Of a stretch of DNA of 64,000 nt, positions 47,218-59,064 are shown piece by piece. Every line of letters starts with the position of its first letter. The first letter of the stretch is position 1. The DNA lies in assembly GCF_014839805.1 (NCBI RefSeq), contig NC_051129.1, positions 7,816,920 through 7,880,919 of the forward strand. Direction: 5' to 3'. The notes below the pieces were generated by a model, which ran no database searches, had not been told where the DNA came from, and saw only the letters and a program-made list of their open reading frames with translations. Origin of the DNA: Manduca sexta (Eukaryota; Arthropoda; Insecta; Lepidoptera; Sphingidae). A program made the translations under genes and the position numbers.

Positions 47218-48296
47218 TGACTTAATGTTTTTTGAGACTTTTCTGTTAAAAAATATTCACCTCAATACGTTTACCAAGATTTCAATAATTCATTATAAAA
47301 ATAAACTGTAAGTATTAAGAATTTCACGTTCTACAATATTGTATTAAAATATACAAAATAAGAGCATCTTTATCTTTTTAATAAAGATCATGCAAAAACG
47401 TAAAAGGTTCCATTTAATTAATTCAGGGACATAAAGATTTGAAAATATTTTTAACATATAAACAAGCTTTCTTACGACATCTTGTTTGAAATTAATATAT
47501 AATTCCCAAAGGGCAAAATTAAAAGCGGCATTTCCGTTTTAGTGTAACTACGAGTTCTCGAATCGTTCGTTTTGAGTATGCTAATATTTTTTTATATAAG
47601 GAATATAGTTAAACTAGATATTTGAAAACATTTATTTAAGAAATATTGGAAGCGATTTTTTAAAAAAATACTAATGTACCGGTTGTCCTCTTGTTAATAT
47701 TATAACAATTTAAATGAACTTAAATTATATTTCACGGAGTTTTAATTCGTGTTCCACGCAATAACTTTCGCCGTAGGAGACGTACAGACCGGGGCAACTA
47801 CCTTCACAGTAATCGAGAACACATAGTACCCTTATGATATTCCCATGGGAAATTCTGTAGACGCGCGTCGTCGCACCGTCGCTCTAGATTGCAGCTATTA
47901 CTTGTAACACCCCTCTGTTTACTGCCAGATAGTTATTCCCCACCCTAAATTATTAGCCACAGGTAAGACAAACATATAACGCTTTGGGATTCGAAAAAAA
48001 TGGGGAAGTAAATTGGAGTGTGCAACAAACACACAAGAGCATATCGCACCCACTTTGTATAGCAGGGATTTTTTTAAAGGCAGTGTTTACTTGTAATTGG
48101 GGTTATAATTGCTGTAAAAGAAATATAGGCGGTTAAGATTTGAAATTGGAACTGTACGTCGAAAAAAATACGTTTTGCTAATTTTTGAGTATTTTTTTAA
48201 TATCCTAAAATATTTATTATTTATTAATGAGTTTTCATATCCGATGAAAATGCTTTAAATGATATAGGCATAAGAGGCGAGAGGTGTATATATTGC

Positions 48297-48346
48297 AGCT
48301 TGTGGCTATTGAGCCACAAGCTACAACAAGAAGCTGTTGAGCTTCT
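48297..48346. repeat. Two adjacent perfect hairpins with NTTG loops
   Basis: Hairpin one: AGCTTGTGGCT / ATTG / AGCCACAAGCT (48297-48322). Hairpin two: AGAAGCT / GTTG / AGCTTCT (48329-48346). The spacer is six bases. The overlapping minus frame is not conserved-looking. Confidence 0.85.
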
Positions 48347-48878
48347 GCCTATCCTTTCATATGTATAATATAGGTGTATAAACAAAGACTTAAACATAAA
48401 AATGCTATTAATAAAAAATCTGAATTTGTCGAAACTAGCAGGCCCAAACAACGACTCTGGATTATTTTATTTTCTAGAAATCATACAAGTATAAGTACAA
48501 AGTAAATAAACAAAATAATTCGTCTTATAAAATTCGTTAGAGTTTATTTTATATTTGAAATAAACTTAACGGTTTCTTTATAAGTAGATAAGTAAAGGTT
48601 TCATAAAGTTATAATAACTCTCGTAATGTTTCTAACAATGGCCAAATTTCTTGTCTCAAATTATAAAGTGTTTTGTGTATTTGTTTAACCAAAATGAACA
48701 ATTTTGATGAACAAGTGTCTTTCCCTCGTTAGTATGAAGGTAGATTCAAATTTCGTCTCAAAATTGCTCTGGGGTGTTGAATAGCGATTTCTATATTTTT
48801 AGCGTGTGATTTACAATGCATGCTTAGCCAACGGTTTTAATTAAGTATGTCGTATAATTTATAATAATGGTCAGTGAT

Positions 48879-49266
48879 AATGACTACCTCAGTGGTGTAT
48901 TTTTAATTGTATATAGTATGAGTACGACTACCGCGCTGAGGTTCTGGGTTCGAACCCCGGATCGGGCCAAAAATATTTATGACTGGATTTTTCTATCTAA
49001 AAAATTACTTAGGCGCTGCTCGGAGTCCGGAAGTTGGAGGTGTGATACCCCCGTGCCTCCGAAAATGCGTTAAGCTGTTGGTCCTGCGCCTGATCCCTCT
49101 GCGGTCATTTCAGGTACCGTTTCACCGGACTGTAAGAGTGAAGGAACAGAGAGTGCCCCTGTGTATTGCGCACACATTTGTGCATTATAATATCTCCCAC
49201 GTACCTGTCTGATCTCCGCTGATATTGGCCTCCGTGGCCGAAATTCCGCTAGGAAGGAATCAATAA
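48879..49266 (+). mobile_element. SINE B copy, full length
   Basis: The tRNA-like head ('gctgaggttctgggttcgaa' to 'ccggatcgggcc') is well preserved. The body has 'cggaagttggaggtgtgata', 'gttggtcctgcgcctgatcc' and 'gtgaaggaacagagagtgcc'. Small frames on both strands across it (68-80 codons) are by-products. Confidence 0.8.
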
Positions 49267-51484
49267 AGGCTAATTTAGGTACCCTTAACGCTTTACCGTT
49301 GTGATTTATCACATATTAAACCACGACGTGTTTTGTTTTCATCACAATGATTAGATTCTATATGCTGTATTACTCGATGCTAATAGAAATGTATTTACCA
49401 ATTTAAAAGTAATGTCTCTAAATACCAAGAATCACAAATACTCTTCACATTCATTCCTGTGATATTTGCATAAGAATTTAATACGTAGATTCGTAACGAC
49501 ATATTAAATAAAAAAGCTACGTAACGTATTTCGGCTACGCATCGTAATATATGGAGAATTTCACGTTTTGGCGAATGCGAATAACGCGTTACATACGTTC
49601 CGCGTTGCCGCGCAGTACGTGGCTTATGTATATTTAAAACAGAGACGTAATGAAGTGTATAATTGAGGGGTCATACTCCCCCTATTCAAATATTGTGAGG
49701 TTGAGTGATGTTGCATTTCCCCTCTTTTGAAGGCAGTTGGCTTGAAAATGAATTTTTCTTATGGTTATTTTAGTTGTTTTTTGTTAAAAAAGAACTTTGA
49801 TAACTAAGTTTATTATTCTTAATTTTAAAAAATGTTTATTATTTGAGTTTTTAGACAGACTATCATTGTCATTTTAAAAGAAGGGACGTAGTTTAACTTA
49901 ATATGGATATGACGTTGTAAGAGCGGCACCTAATGGATTAAAATATATTAAATATTGTAGTCATTAAAAAACTAGAGAATATAAACCCTTACACTAAATC
50001 TGGGCTCGGACCTGTATTAAAATATACGGAATGTTGCGTTTTATCCTCTTCCATCTATGAAACAGCTTTTATTTGTTGTTCACTAAAGATTCAATGGATT
50101 GTGAAGAATGCAATAGCGGTAAAATACTCTGCAATGGTTTTACTGAATCCACTATATTTACTTTATCTATTTTCAAAGGGAAATCAAGGGGACTTTACGG
50201 AAAGTTAGTTTTTATTGCATTAAAAGTGTGGTATTGTTCGTATTTATGTAGAAATATAATAAATACAGTTTATAGATTGTTTGAATGATATTCGTATTAG
50301 ATTTTTTTGAAGATTTTTTTTTGATAAAGAAAATACTGCCAAAATACTTATATAATAGTTTCTACTTTGTCTGGCAGGAAAAGTAAAAAGAAGTATACAC
50401 TGGATCTTTAATTACGAGGATTAATAAGACTTCCACTGTGTACTATTTTTTTTTCAGTCTGCAGTTGTTATGATTCACTTCTAATTCTTCAGGTTGTATA
50501 TTTTGCAATCAACGTTTAAAATAATGCTTTATTCACGACGCTATAATGTATGGAATCGCTACATTAAGGGATTGTTTAACAACTTCTGAGTAGATGCTAC
50601 TCGCCATATTAATACATAAACCGACCAAATACGAAAGTTAAAGTTTAATCTACGCTCCCAAATAAATAGTAATAAGATAAGTATACCCACATTGGCTGTT
50701 TAATGCGATAACTGTTAAATAAAAAATACTTGAAACTAGGTGAAACAGAACCTAAAACATCTATAAATACGTTAGAGTTAATTTGTATGCTCATTTCATG
50801 ACTTTTGCAACAGCATTTTAAAACCAGCGAACAGCATGCCACGGGTTAAAAGGTCAAAATATCTAGACACTTATCGTTATTCTCGAAATTAAATATTCTT
50901 AACAATGTTTAAGTCCTAGACGACTGCTAAATGCTTGTCTGCGGGTTAATGCTTTCAGTGTCATGTATTTACATAATCCCCCGTCTATCTTCAGACCGCA
51001 ACGTCTTTATTGTGGGGTCGGATTAGCATTGATTAATTTTTATTCTTATTTATACTTAATATTTTTTAATTCATTATTTTAGTGGCAGCGAACTTGGGTT
51101 GTTGAATCGTATTTTGGGTGCCATTCACAGTTTAGGCTAAAGGTTGAGGTTGAAATTATCCAAGGTGTCTATATTTTTTTTTTATTTCAAATCTTTATAT
51201 ACAGAGTATGTTAAGAGATAGAATTGACTAAGACTCTTAGTAATCCTTCAGGTGATGCATACACGAGACAATGAACGGATATTTTGGTATGGATTTATTT
51301 TAAAATTTTGTTGCAATTCCAAATGTTTTGTGTTAGCGTCTGCACGCTATTTTTATCTATATGTAAATATTATTCGATTTCTGCACCGTAAAAATTTCAC
51401 TGACAACATTACGTTATAAATTTTAATGTACAATTCTATAAAATAATAATTCTACGAGTTTCATATTTATGTATTATAATCAAT
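49267..51484. other. Non-coding stretch, nothing recognised
   Basis: Frames of 65 and 71 codons (50073-50288, 50645-50842) have no domain. No repeat family is recognised. Confidence 0.4.
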
Positions 51485-51778
51485 TCAGTGAACATTTTCG
51501 CGAGTAAATTATCGAGTTCGGACAAGCGTACGGTCGTTGGTTGGTTAGTTCGGAAACGGATTTGTGTTGTGAAAGCGTGAAACCGCGCTAATTCCGACAA
51601 TCAACTGAAACTTTCAGCCGTGCGCGATTTAAAATTCGGCTCTGAAATAAAATAATAATAATTTAAATAGTTTTATATAATAAATGTATTTTTATTTTAT
51701 TGAATAATTTAGTTCTATGCGTATGTCGGTTGAGGAGTCCGTTCACACTATTCTATGCACGGAGTGTTGTACGTAAGT
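51485..51778 (+). promoter_or_regulatory. Possible transcription start and 5' non-coding exon
   Basis: An initiator-like TCAGTG (51485-51490) is followed by a stretch richer in G, C and CpG than the flanks, without a long open frame. A strong splice donor consensus GTAAGTGAG begins at 51773. Together these could be a 5' non-coding exon of a gene whose coding exons lie outside what I can recognise. Each element can arise by chance. Confidence 0.22.
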
Positions 51779-51904
51779 GAGTAGCAGCCCGCGCGAAAAT
51801 ATATATTTTTGTTTTTTCTCTTTAATTTCACAGCCATCATCATCCAGCCACCAACACAGACACCATGCAAATCATGCTAATGAAGTATTTTAATAAAAAG
51901 TCGC

Positions 51905-52134
51905 GTTTTTTATACTTGCACAGAAAAGTGATCTCCTGCACTTCATGGTAAGCGGAGTACGATCCTCGCCAGTCGACATAATTATGCCGGTCCGTTTGAA
52001 CCGGATATATACAAGCCGATACCGGAACGCGACACACTTACGTGGGCCACAATGGCGGGTTATAACACCTTTTGTACCTACGGTGGTCGCTATCGGGGCG
52101 GATATAAAATATATCCTACTATTAGCAAAATGTT
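51905..52134 (+). repeat. Family D repeat copy
   Basis: 'cataattatgccggtccgtt', 'gcgacacacttacgtgggcc' and 'ggggcggatataaaatatat' are family D landmarks in order. Peptides from small frames here resemble those at 4357-4545 only because the DNA is repeated. It lies directly upstream of the Helitron-like element. Confidence 0.65.
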
Positions 52135-52177
52135 TCCAACCAGTTTCATGACTGTATATTAAAATGATTTTGTGTAA

Positions 52178-53050
52178 TCTATACTATTATATAAAGCTTA
52201 GGAGTTTGTTTGTTTGTTTGTTTGTTTGAACGCGCTAATCTCAGGAACTACCGGTCCAAACCGAAAAATTCTTTTTACGTTGGATAGCCCTTTGTTCGTG
52301 GAGTGCTATAGGCTATATATCATCACGCTATACCCAATAGGAGCGGGGCAGTAATGGCTAATCTCAGGAACTACCGGTCCAAACTGAAAAAATATTTTTG
52401 CGTTGGATAGCCCTTTGTTCGTGGAGTGCTATAGGCTATATATCATCACGCTATACCCAATAGGAGCGGGGCAGTAATGGCTAATCTCAGGAACTACCGG
52501 TCCAAACTGAAAAAATATTTTTGCGTTGGATAGCCTTTTGTTCGTGGAGTGCTATAGGCTATATATCATCACGCTATACCCAATAGGAGCGGGGCAGTAA
52601 TGGCTAATCTCAGGAACTACCGGTTTGAACTGAAAAAATCTTTTTGTGTTGGATAGCCCTTTGTTCCTGGAGTGCTATAGGCTATATATCATCACGCTAT
52701 GACCAATAGGAGCGGAGCAGTAATGAAACATGTTGCAAAAACGGGGAAAATTATGAGTTTTGAGAGCTTCCGTTGCCTGCGCTGCGTAAACGGTTAAAGT
52801 TATGCAACAATGATGTATGACGGGATTGTTTCACTTAAAAAGTTCTAAATAATATAACAAAGTCCCCCGCTGCATCTGTCTGTTACGTGTTAAACTCAAA
52901 AACTACCCAACGTATTAAGATGAAATTTGGTATGGAGACAGTTTGAGACCCTGGGAAGAACATAGGCTCCCGGGAAACTACTATTTTTATAACGGAAAAC
53001 TTTAGCTTGAAAAACTTTATAACGCGGGCGGAGCCGCGAGCAAAAGCTAG
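52178..53050 (+). mobile_element. Helitron-like non-autonomous element with internal minisatellite
   Basis: The ends obey Helitron rules: A|TCTATACTATTATATAAAG at the left and AAAAGCTAG|T at the right. A GC hairpin CGCGG/CCGCG (53023-53027 with 53034-53038) lies 8 nt before CTAG. Inside are four tandem units of about 123 bp (52235-52725). The last 200 bp ('aacaaagtcccccgctgc' onward) match a second Helitron-like type seen at 22322 and, reversed, at 56824. The element is therefore either a chimera or one element beside or inside another. No Rep/helicase coding region is present, so it would depend on an autonomous partner. Confidence 0.68.
52235..52725 (+). repeat. Minisatellite: four units of about 123 bp
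   Basis: Units start at 52235, 52357, 52480 and 52603, each beginning 'gctaatctcaggaactaccg' and containing 'gttggatagccctttgttc' and 'aggctatatatcatcacgct'. Units two and three are almost identical, while one and four have more differences, as expected from unequal exchange or slippage. Confidence 0.93.
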
Positions 53051-56000
53051 TGAACTTATAATATCTGTGTGTATATACACACGGCTGTTGCGTCGCAAAT
53101 TCCTTGGCTTTTATTGGCTTGTGTGATTGACACGCTGCTTGTATTTAGATTTAATATAACATTACTTAATGATCCAGAAAACTTTATCCCTGATGAGTAT
53201 GTGAGATTTGTGAGTAAAATCTGTAACTATTTAAAAATGTCATAATACCTACTGTATTGCAAACATTACTATATTTATTAATATTAAAAAAGTCAAATAC
53301 TCATCCCTGTTATCTCTAGATGAATGAGAAAATTTCATAAAAATATAGAATAGAAAACTCAGGTAGAAGACACCGAGAACATACCGTTTACGATTTTTAA
53401 CCTAATTTCATGCACTTATGCACTTCATCCTTTTAAACCAAAGGGATCTTTGAAGCTCCATATTTCCTGCTTCGTATACTTTTTATTTTACGGTCAGTAC
53501 CTTTTTAATTTGATGTCAATTTCGACCTCCGTCGGATATTCTACTGACATTCGCATCCTATTCCTTTGTCGTTTTATTTAAGATTTTGCTTGTCAGAAAC
53601 GACGGTGGGCGAATTATGTTCAATAAATGTATATCGACACACTTTCGACTTTCTCCTATTAAGGCACGTCCATCAAGAGTCAATGTCGATATTCTTGTAA
53701 AATATCGAAAAATGAACAGTTCCTCGGTATAAATTATCCGCTTGGTGTTCCGAAGATTAATGACTTTGAAATTTTTCTAAGGGTGTAAAGTCGATGAAGC
53801 CATTTTTCCTAAGTCCACTGCCAGAAAATGACACGATGATTGATGTTCGCACATTGGAGAACGGCCAAGCGTGAAACGGTGATAGCGAAAAAAACTTAAT
53901 TAGCTGACAAGCAAGTATTTTTTTATTTGATTTAATATGCTTATTCATGGCGACGAATTAAAACGCGAATATAATATTTAATTCAAAAAAGTTTTATGCT
54001 AACAGTGCTAACACATATATGTTTAAGACGTTTACTTAATAATTATATAATTTGTAACAAAATGGGTTCTTTATACGGAATACGGTTCTTTTTAACGGAA
54101 CTTTTGAAGGCCCACCGAATTTCAAATCTTCATAGAAACTATAAAGAAAAACCTTCGGTGTAAAATATATGATAAATTAAATAATAAATCTAACAAAAAA
54201 TCGTAGTATATTTTTAGGCTATAATACAAAGAAATACCAAAAACATGGATGGTGGAAATTTTACAATGGAGTAGTTTGCAAGACAATTCCACTAGAACTA
54301 GTAAGTTACACAAGTGACCTTAATTGTTTCCCGGGACCTTTCTAATGTCATTAATGACAGTATATTAGGAAATTCGTCTATCGCGAACACAAATATTTCA
54401 CAAGACAAATAAAATACTAAAAGGCTTACTTAATAGTTGTCTTTGTAGTCATATGAGACTACAGAAAATTTTATAATGTTTATCTAATATAGGTATAGCG
54501 ATTCGAAGTAAAGATTGCAACTGATAACTGCTTAAGCACTGAAATCTATTACTCAATTTAGTTAAATTTACTTAATTTAGTTAGCAAATTAACTATAAAT
54601 ATATACAAATAATTATAAACACTAACTTTTGTTTCTCAAAACACCACCTAAAATTTTCTAAAATAAAGCGCTTTTAAAATAACAAGATTAAAATAGAGGT
54701 AAATTTCTGATTCATATTTACGAAAAGGATGATTCTAAATACTGTTCTATTAATATCAATAAGGCATGATACTAATCCATTCTATAAAAATAAATTAGCT
54801 ATTGAATTGACGTCAATCAATTTACCTTCGTCAAGGGTTTCGCGAAATCTTTTCATGAGATTGCTTATACAGGATAAGAGGTCTTTAGAAGTACTATTAT
54901 GGTAGCCTTTATTCATTATTTTCATATTGTAGATAAAGACTGATAAGAGAAAAGGTGTATTAAACATACTCGATGGGAATTTATAGCCGTTATTTTCGTA
55001 GGAGTTAGCTTGATTGCTTCTGTATAAAATCGTTTTGGAGGACTTTTTATTCATTAATGTATTTAGGCATAGTATCAAAATGAATTTATTTTACTGTTTT
55101 TCGCTAACAGCAAATCACGTTCTTAATTTAAAATGAAGAACAACAACAAACTTAATTTAAATAAATAACGATTAAATCAAATAAAGTTTCGTTTAGACGT
55201 TTTGTTTACATCAATTTCCGTAAAATGTTTACATAATCCGACATCTACGTTTAAGTGACAGAGCGTTGGGACCTCGTGAGGGATCGTTCCACATTCAATC
55301 CTTTCCATAGTGATAAATGGATGATGTCAGCTGCCTGATAGATGCGCAGTTTCATACAGAAATGTCGAATCTGCACGAGTTAGTTCAATGACCGTTATAA
55401 CAAAAACACGAAGCTAGATTTTATGTTCTAGCAAGAATAATCTTGTATGGCAATTTGACCTTTTATTGTATTTTACGGGATCATTTTGATATTGCGTTAA
55501 TACAATTATATACTAGTCGTCTTCTTGAAAATAACACTTAACATAAGCTATTGTTAACATGGGCGGAAAACAATCGAGTGTAAGTTTCAGTCAAAGTAAA
55601 TTAAAATAGAAGCATTTTCAATTATATACCCTATGATTTTATTTTACGACTTATGACCTCCAAATGGAGTCATATTTTATAACGCCGAAATTATAAGATT
55701 TTACAAAATAACAACAAAATATGCTAAACAAAATGTGTCTAATTAACATAATGCCAACGTTCTAAATTCCAATGAAATTGCTCCCTACAAGTTCTTACTT
55801 CTTATCCGGTTATCTAAACTTCTAAACGTCTCAGCGAGCTCAAATTACTCCGAGCTATACTTTTGTAAACAATAATGTTTTGAGAGCGTTCTATTACCGC
55901 TCGTTATTGTTTCTCTGAAAATGTATAAATATTATGAAAGTAGCTGATATTTGATATTGTTTTGCAATAACCATTTAATAAATTGAAAATAGGTGTTTAC

Positions 56001-56823
56001 ATTTCACTGGGTGTTATCTTCGGTTTTCTTGAAAAGTTTATTTGTCTAGACGGTAGATTTTAGCTTGGTTATGATGTTGTATCGTTGATTATGGCCAGCT
56101 TGTTTCTCATTTTATTACTTGCAATAAACAATATTTTGTTCAGTTTTCTTAAGAATTAAACACAGAAAATGTTGGTTGGATTGGATGATTGGCACACAAA
56201 TTGACCACCACTTATATTAAACTATAAGCTACCTTTTATCAAAGAGAAGAAACGATTTTTTTTTGCAGAAAAATTTTCCACAAATACGGAACCACGAGTA
56301 AAACCTAGCCGTTCTTAAATTCAGTGACTTGTAGACACAAGGCATTAAGCCGTATCACACGTGGCGTACACATTACGAGCACAGTTTTAATTAGGCCGAA
56401 TATTTAAATTAACAAAGTAACACTCATTAACATTCACCCTGTTCGTGAGTAACCCTAACACCGGCTCGTACAATAAATATTGCTAAAAGCACTCCTAGAG
56501 CTGGCAATTGCTCACTTTTCGGAATTACAAGAGAATGCAATTTCACAGCGGTGTTGTGCATATTAAATTTTTTTCCGTGTGAAAAAACGACGCTATTTTT
56601 ACAAAAGATTTAATAAGTGCCGCTGGGACATTAAAATATTCCCGCGTAGTTTTCACAGTTATTACTTTCCACTTGATAATTAACGTCTGTTTTAAAATGT
56701 ATCGTTGGCGTATATAAGATCCATCTATGTATAAGAGCATAGTATGACGAAATATATTTTATATTGTGCTAGGAAAGCTGGCTGGCGATCTTAGGCTAAA
56801 TATTTACCCGAAATTGTATTACA
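53051..56823. other. Non-coding stretch, nothing recognised
   Basis: The longest frames are 63 to 98 codons (for example 54782-55078, minus). They are lysine/isoleucine/asparagine-rich without domains. No repeat family is recognised. Confidence 0.4.
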
Positions 56824-56986
56824 CTAGCATTTTCTCGCCGCTTTGCTCGCCGGAAAAAGTTTATCTGGAATACAAAAACTAGCCTGGGGTCTCAAAAAAT
56901 CTCCTTACAAAATGTCATCTAAATTTCATACGGTAGTTTTTGAGTTTACCGTGTTCTGTCAGACTTTGTTCTATAATGTATGAAGA
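56824..56986 (-). mobile_element. Helitron-like fragment (second type)
   Basis: On the minus strand it ends 'gagaaaatgctag|t' after 'ccggcgagcaaagcggcg', and carries 'aaactcaaaaactaccgtat' as in 22322 and 52855. The 5' end is not certain. Confidence 0.5.
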
Positions 56987-57261
56987 TGTTTTGGTCGATT
57001 ATAATATTCTAACAATAGACCAGTCACTTATATCAATTATTCAACATGAAGAATCATCACTGTTTATCATTTTTCGGCCGTAAATAGCACTAAATATAAG
57101 ATTATATAGCATATTTATAAATACCTATTAATTATTTAGGATGTCAATAGTATATAAAGTCTTTGAGCTTGCACTGGGCCAACGTTGTGGACTAAAAGCT
57201 AAACTCCTTAAGAAGTAACGGTAACCTCCTGTCAGCAGTGAGATAGTGTATAGTAGGATAA

Positions 57262-57535
57262 TAATGTAGCAGTATTGTATCATTATAATACCAAACGACA
57301 CTGCTCTGAAGTCCTGAGTTAAAATACAGGCCAGACAAAGCGAGATTAGGTTTTTCTGCCAGTATCAGGCTAAAGTCTGGAATTTGTATACATTATGGCG
57401 GTAGGTTCGCTATATTCTATCCCATTATGTGATAGGGTATCACATAATGGGATAGAATACTCTCGGCAGAAAGTGGGTGCCCTATCTGTACCCCTGCCTA
57501 CCCCTCCAAGAATTAAAGCGTGAGGTGTCTTTGTT
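57262..57535 (+). mobile_element. SINE A copy with internal perfect hairpin
   Basis: The head is diverged (B-box region 'gtcctgagttaaaatac'), and the body has 'ttctgccagtatcaggctaa' and 'gaatttgtatacattatggc'. In place of the usual 'ctatcacatcatgggac' segment there is a 22-bp inverted duplication (57413-57459). The tail region 'gtacccctgcctacccctcc' is present. Confidence 0.72.
57413..57459. repeat. Perfect 22-bp inverted repeat, 3-nt loop
   Basis: 57413-57434 and 57438-57459 are exact reverse complements around GGG. It lies inside a SINE A copy at the place where other copies have a single 'cctatcacatcatggg', so it probably arose by an inverted template switch. Confidence 0.92.
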
Positions 57536-58578
57536 TTAAATAATATCTTTCTAATCTATATTAAGTAAAACCGACATAGTAACTATCGCCCATCCTACAA
57601 AATAATCGACCCCTACAAATTGTGTATCTGATGATCTACAAGCAAACAGCCTTTAATTTGATTACTCTACGAATAACTCTTTCATTAACTACTTCGCGTC
57701 AAGGTAAAACAATCAGTGCGCTGCAATTTAACCCCACTACCATCAACAGCACGATCTTGGCACCATAAAATAGTGAACACGTGAAAATAATTTAGTTGGA
57801 AATGCATTAGAGTTGATTATTTATAGGCTATATTTATATTATACAGGGTAATTTTTATATTGCGTTACTAAATGAAACTACACTACTATTCGATCGAGCG
57901 TCTTGATCCCTGCGCGTCGTGCTAAAAATTATTCCTGAATCACGAATATTTTTACCAATAATCACGGTTTTAGTTTTCTGTTTTTTTTTTTTCAATTTGT
58001 AGTCTACTCTGAATATAGTGTTTGTGTGAGTGTATTTATGACTAAAAGTGTTATGATGCCGCGCCTGCGCATTCTCTTAGAGTAATAGTGGCATTACGGC
58101 GTGTAAAATTAAAATTAATTTTGTTGTTATTTGTTTTGCTCCATAATTAAACATTTTTATTTTACATCTACAATGAAAGTAACTGATTCAAAAGTGTTAT
58201 TTTTAATTATCAACTGTGCGGTTTCATTTTGTAGGTAATATAAAGTCAAAATGACTATGTATAGGTATCTGTTACCTCCAAGTTCTTCAATGAAGTATGG
58301 ATTATTTTGCTTTCTAGTTTCGATGACCAGTAGGGCCGTAAGGGATGATTTAACCATTGATTTAGAGACAATGAATGGGTGAGTTGTCAGTAGGTGTATT
58401 ATGATTTTGAGAATTCGCATCTAATAAAGTAAATTGAAGTCTTCTGGTGTTTCCTGAAATTGTCACAATCTAAGGTAACTTTTTCACGACGTTACACGAC
58501 ATTTACACTTTAAAAGACTGTTTTTCAGTATTTTAAGCAATGAGTATTATTTTATATTTTAAATTATGAATAATCTAT
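57536..58578. other. Non-coding stretch left of the LTR element
   Basis: The 87-codon minus frame at 58157-58420 has no domain. No repeat is recognised. The last bases form the AT-rich insertion flank of the LTR retrotransposon. Confidence 0.4.
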
Positions 58579-58841
58579 ACTTAGGAATTTAAACCGATTT
58601 TATTTAAAAAAAATACAAACTATTACAAGTGTAATCTTAATCTTTGATGAATTACAAATTATCATTAAATTATTATTACTAGCAGAAATTCAACACTATA
58701 ATGCAACGACTGTCTCGTCCGAATGCCAACGGCAAAGTAAGTCCGCACTGGCGCAGGCGCTCGCTCGAGCTCTCCCTACTCCCTTCCACAACTACTGTGA
58801 CGTCACGTAGGCCACGCCTCTTCACAAACTAGTTCGCTCCT
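58579..58841 (-). repeat. 3' LTR (left copy)
   Basis: This is 263 bp and identical to the right copy except for eight instead of nine A at 58606-58613. On the coding strand an AATAAA (58599-58604 complement) lies about 20 nt from the LTR end and could serve 3' processing. The palindrome GTGACGTCAC (58797-58806) is a full CRE-type site. Confidence 0.95.
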
Positions 58842-59064
58842 ATTCGGCCTCTCCTGACTGCGATGCGCCCTCGCGAGCAATAGAGCTGTGTTGTGAACTT
58901 GAACATGCTTGCTGGGGCTCTATGGTCTGGCGTGCGAAGGCTGGTACGTTTGTATCTGCCTCCACATCATGGTGTTCGGTATGCGAATTTCCGTTATCTT
59001 GTAATTCGTCATCGTCATCCTCGAAAAATGTAGCACACACATCGGGAGTCCACTCCCATGCCAC
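58840..59064 (-). pseudogene. Integrase C-terminal tail in a third reading frame
   Basis: This frame begins to make sense after the integrase core frame loses it near 59055-59057 (a CCC run on the plus strand). From there it encodes an aromatic/acidic stretch (EWTPDVCATFFEDDDDE) and a Ser/Gln/His-rich tail, and stops at TAG 58840-58842, overlapping the LTR edge. It is back in the protease-RT frame, so the two shifts around the core compensate. I read it as the genuine C-terminus of Pol separated by an indel. Confidence 0.6.

Larger units (their letters stand above)
46993..48878. other. Non-coding stretch with hairpins
   Basis: No gene or repeat family is recognised. Two inverted-repeat features (47187-47217 and 48297-48346) are listed separately. 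Confidence 0.45.

Noticed and set aside
52235..52725. Regular repeats that could be mistaken for a CRISPR-like array
   Set aside because: Units are directly adjacent 123-bp tandem copies with no unique spacers, inside a eukaryotic Helitron-like element.
54782..55078. 98-codon minus frame
   Set aside because: Lys/Asn/Ser-rich low-information peptide without domain or signals.
58842..58920. Possible env or third ORF between pol and the 3' LTR
   Set aside because: The integrase C-terminal frame runs right to the LTR, leaving no room for an envelope gene.
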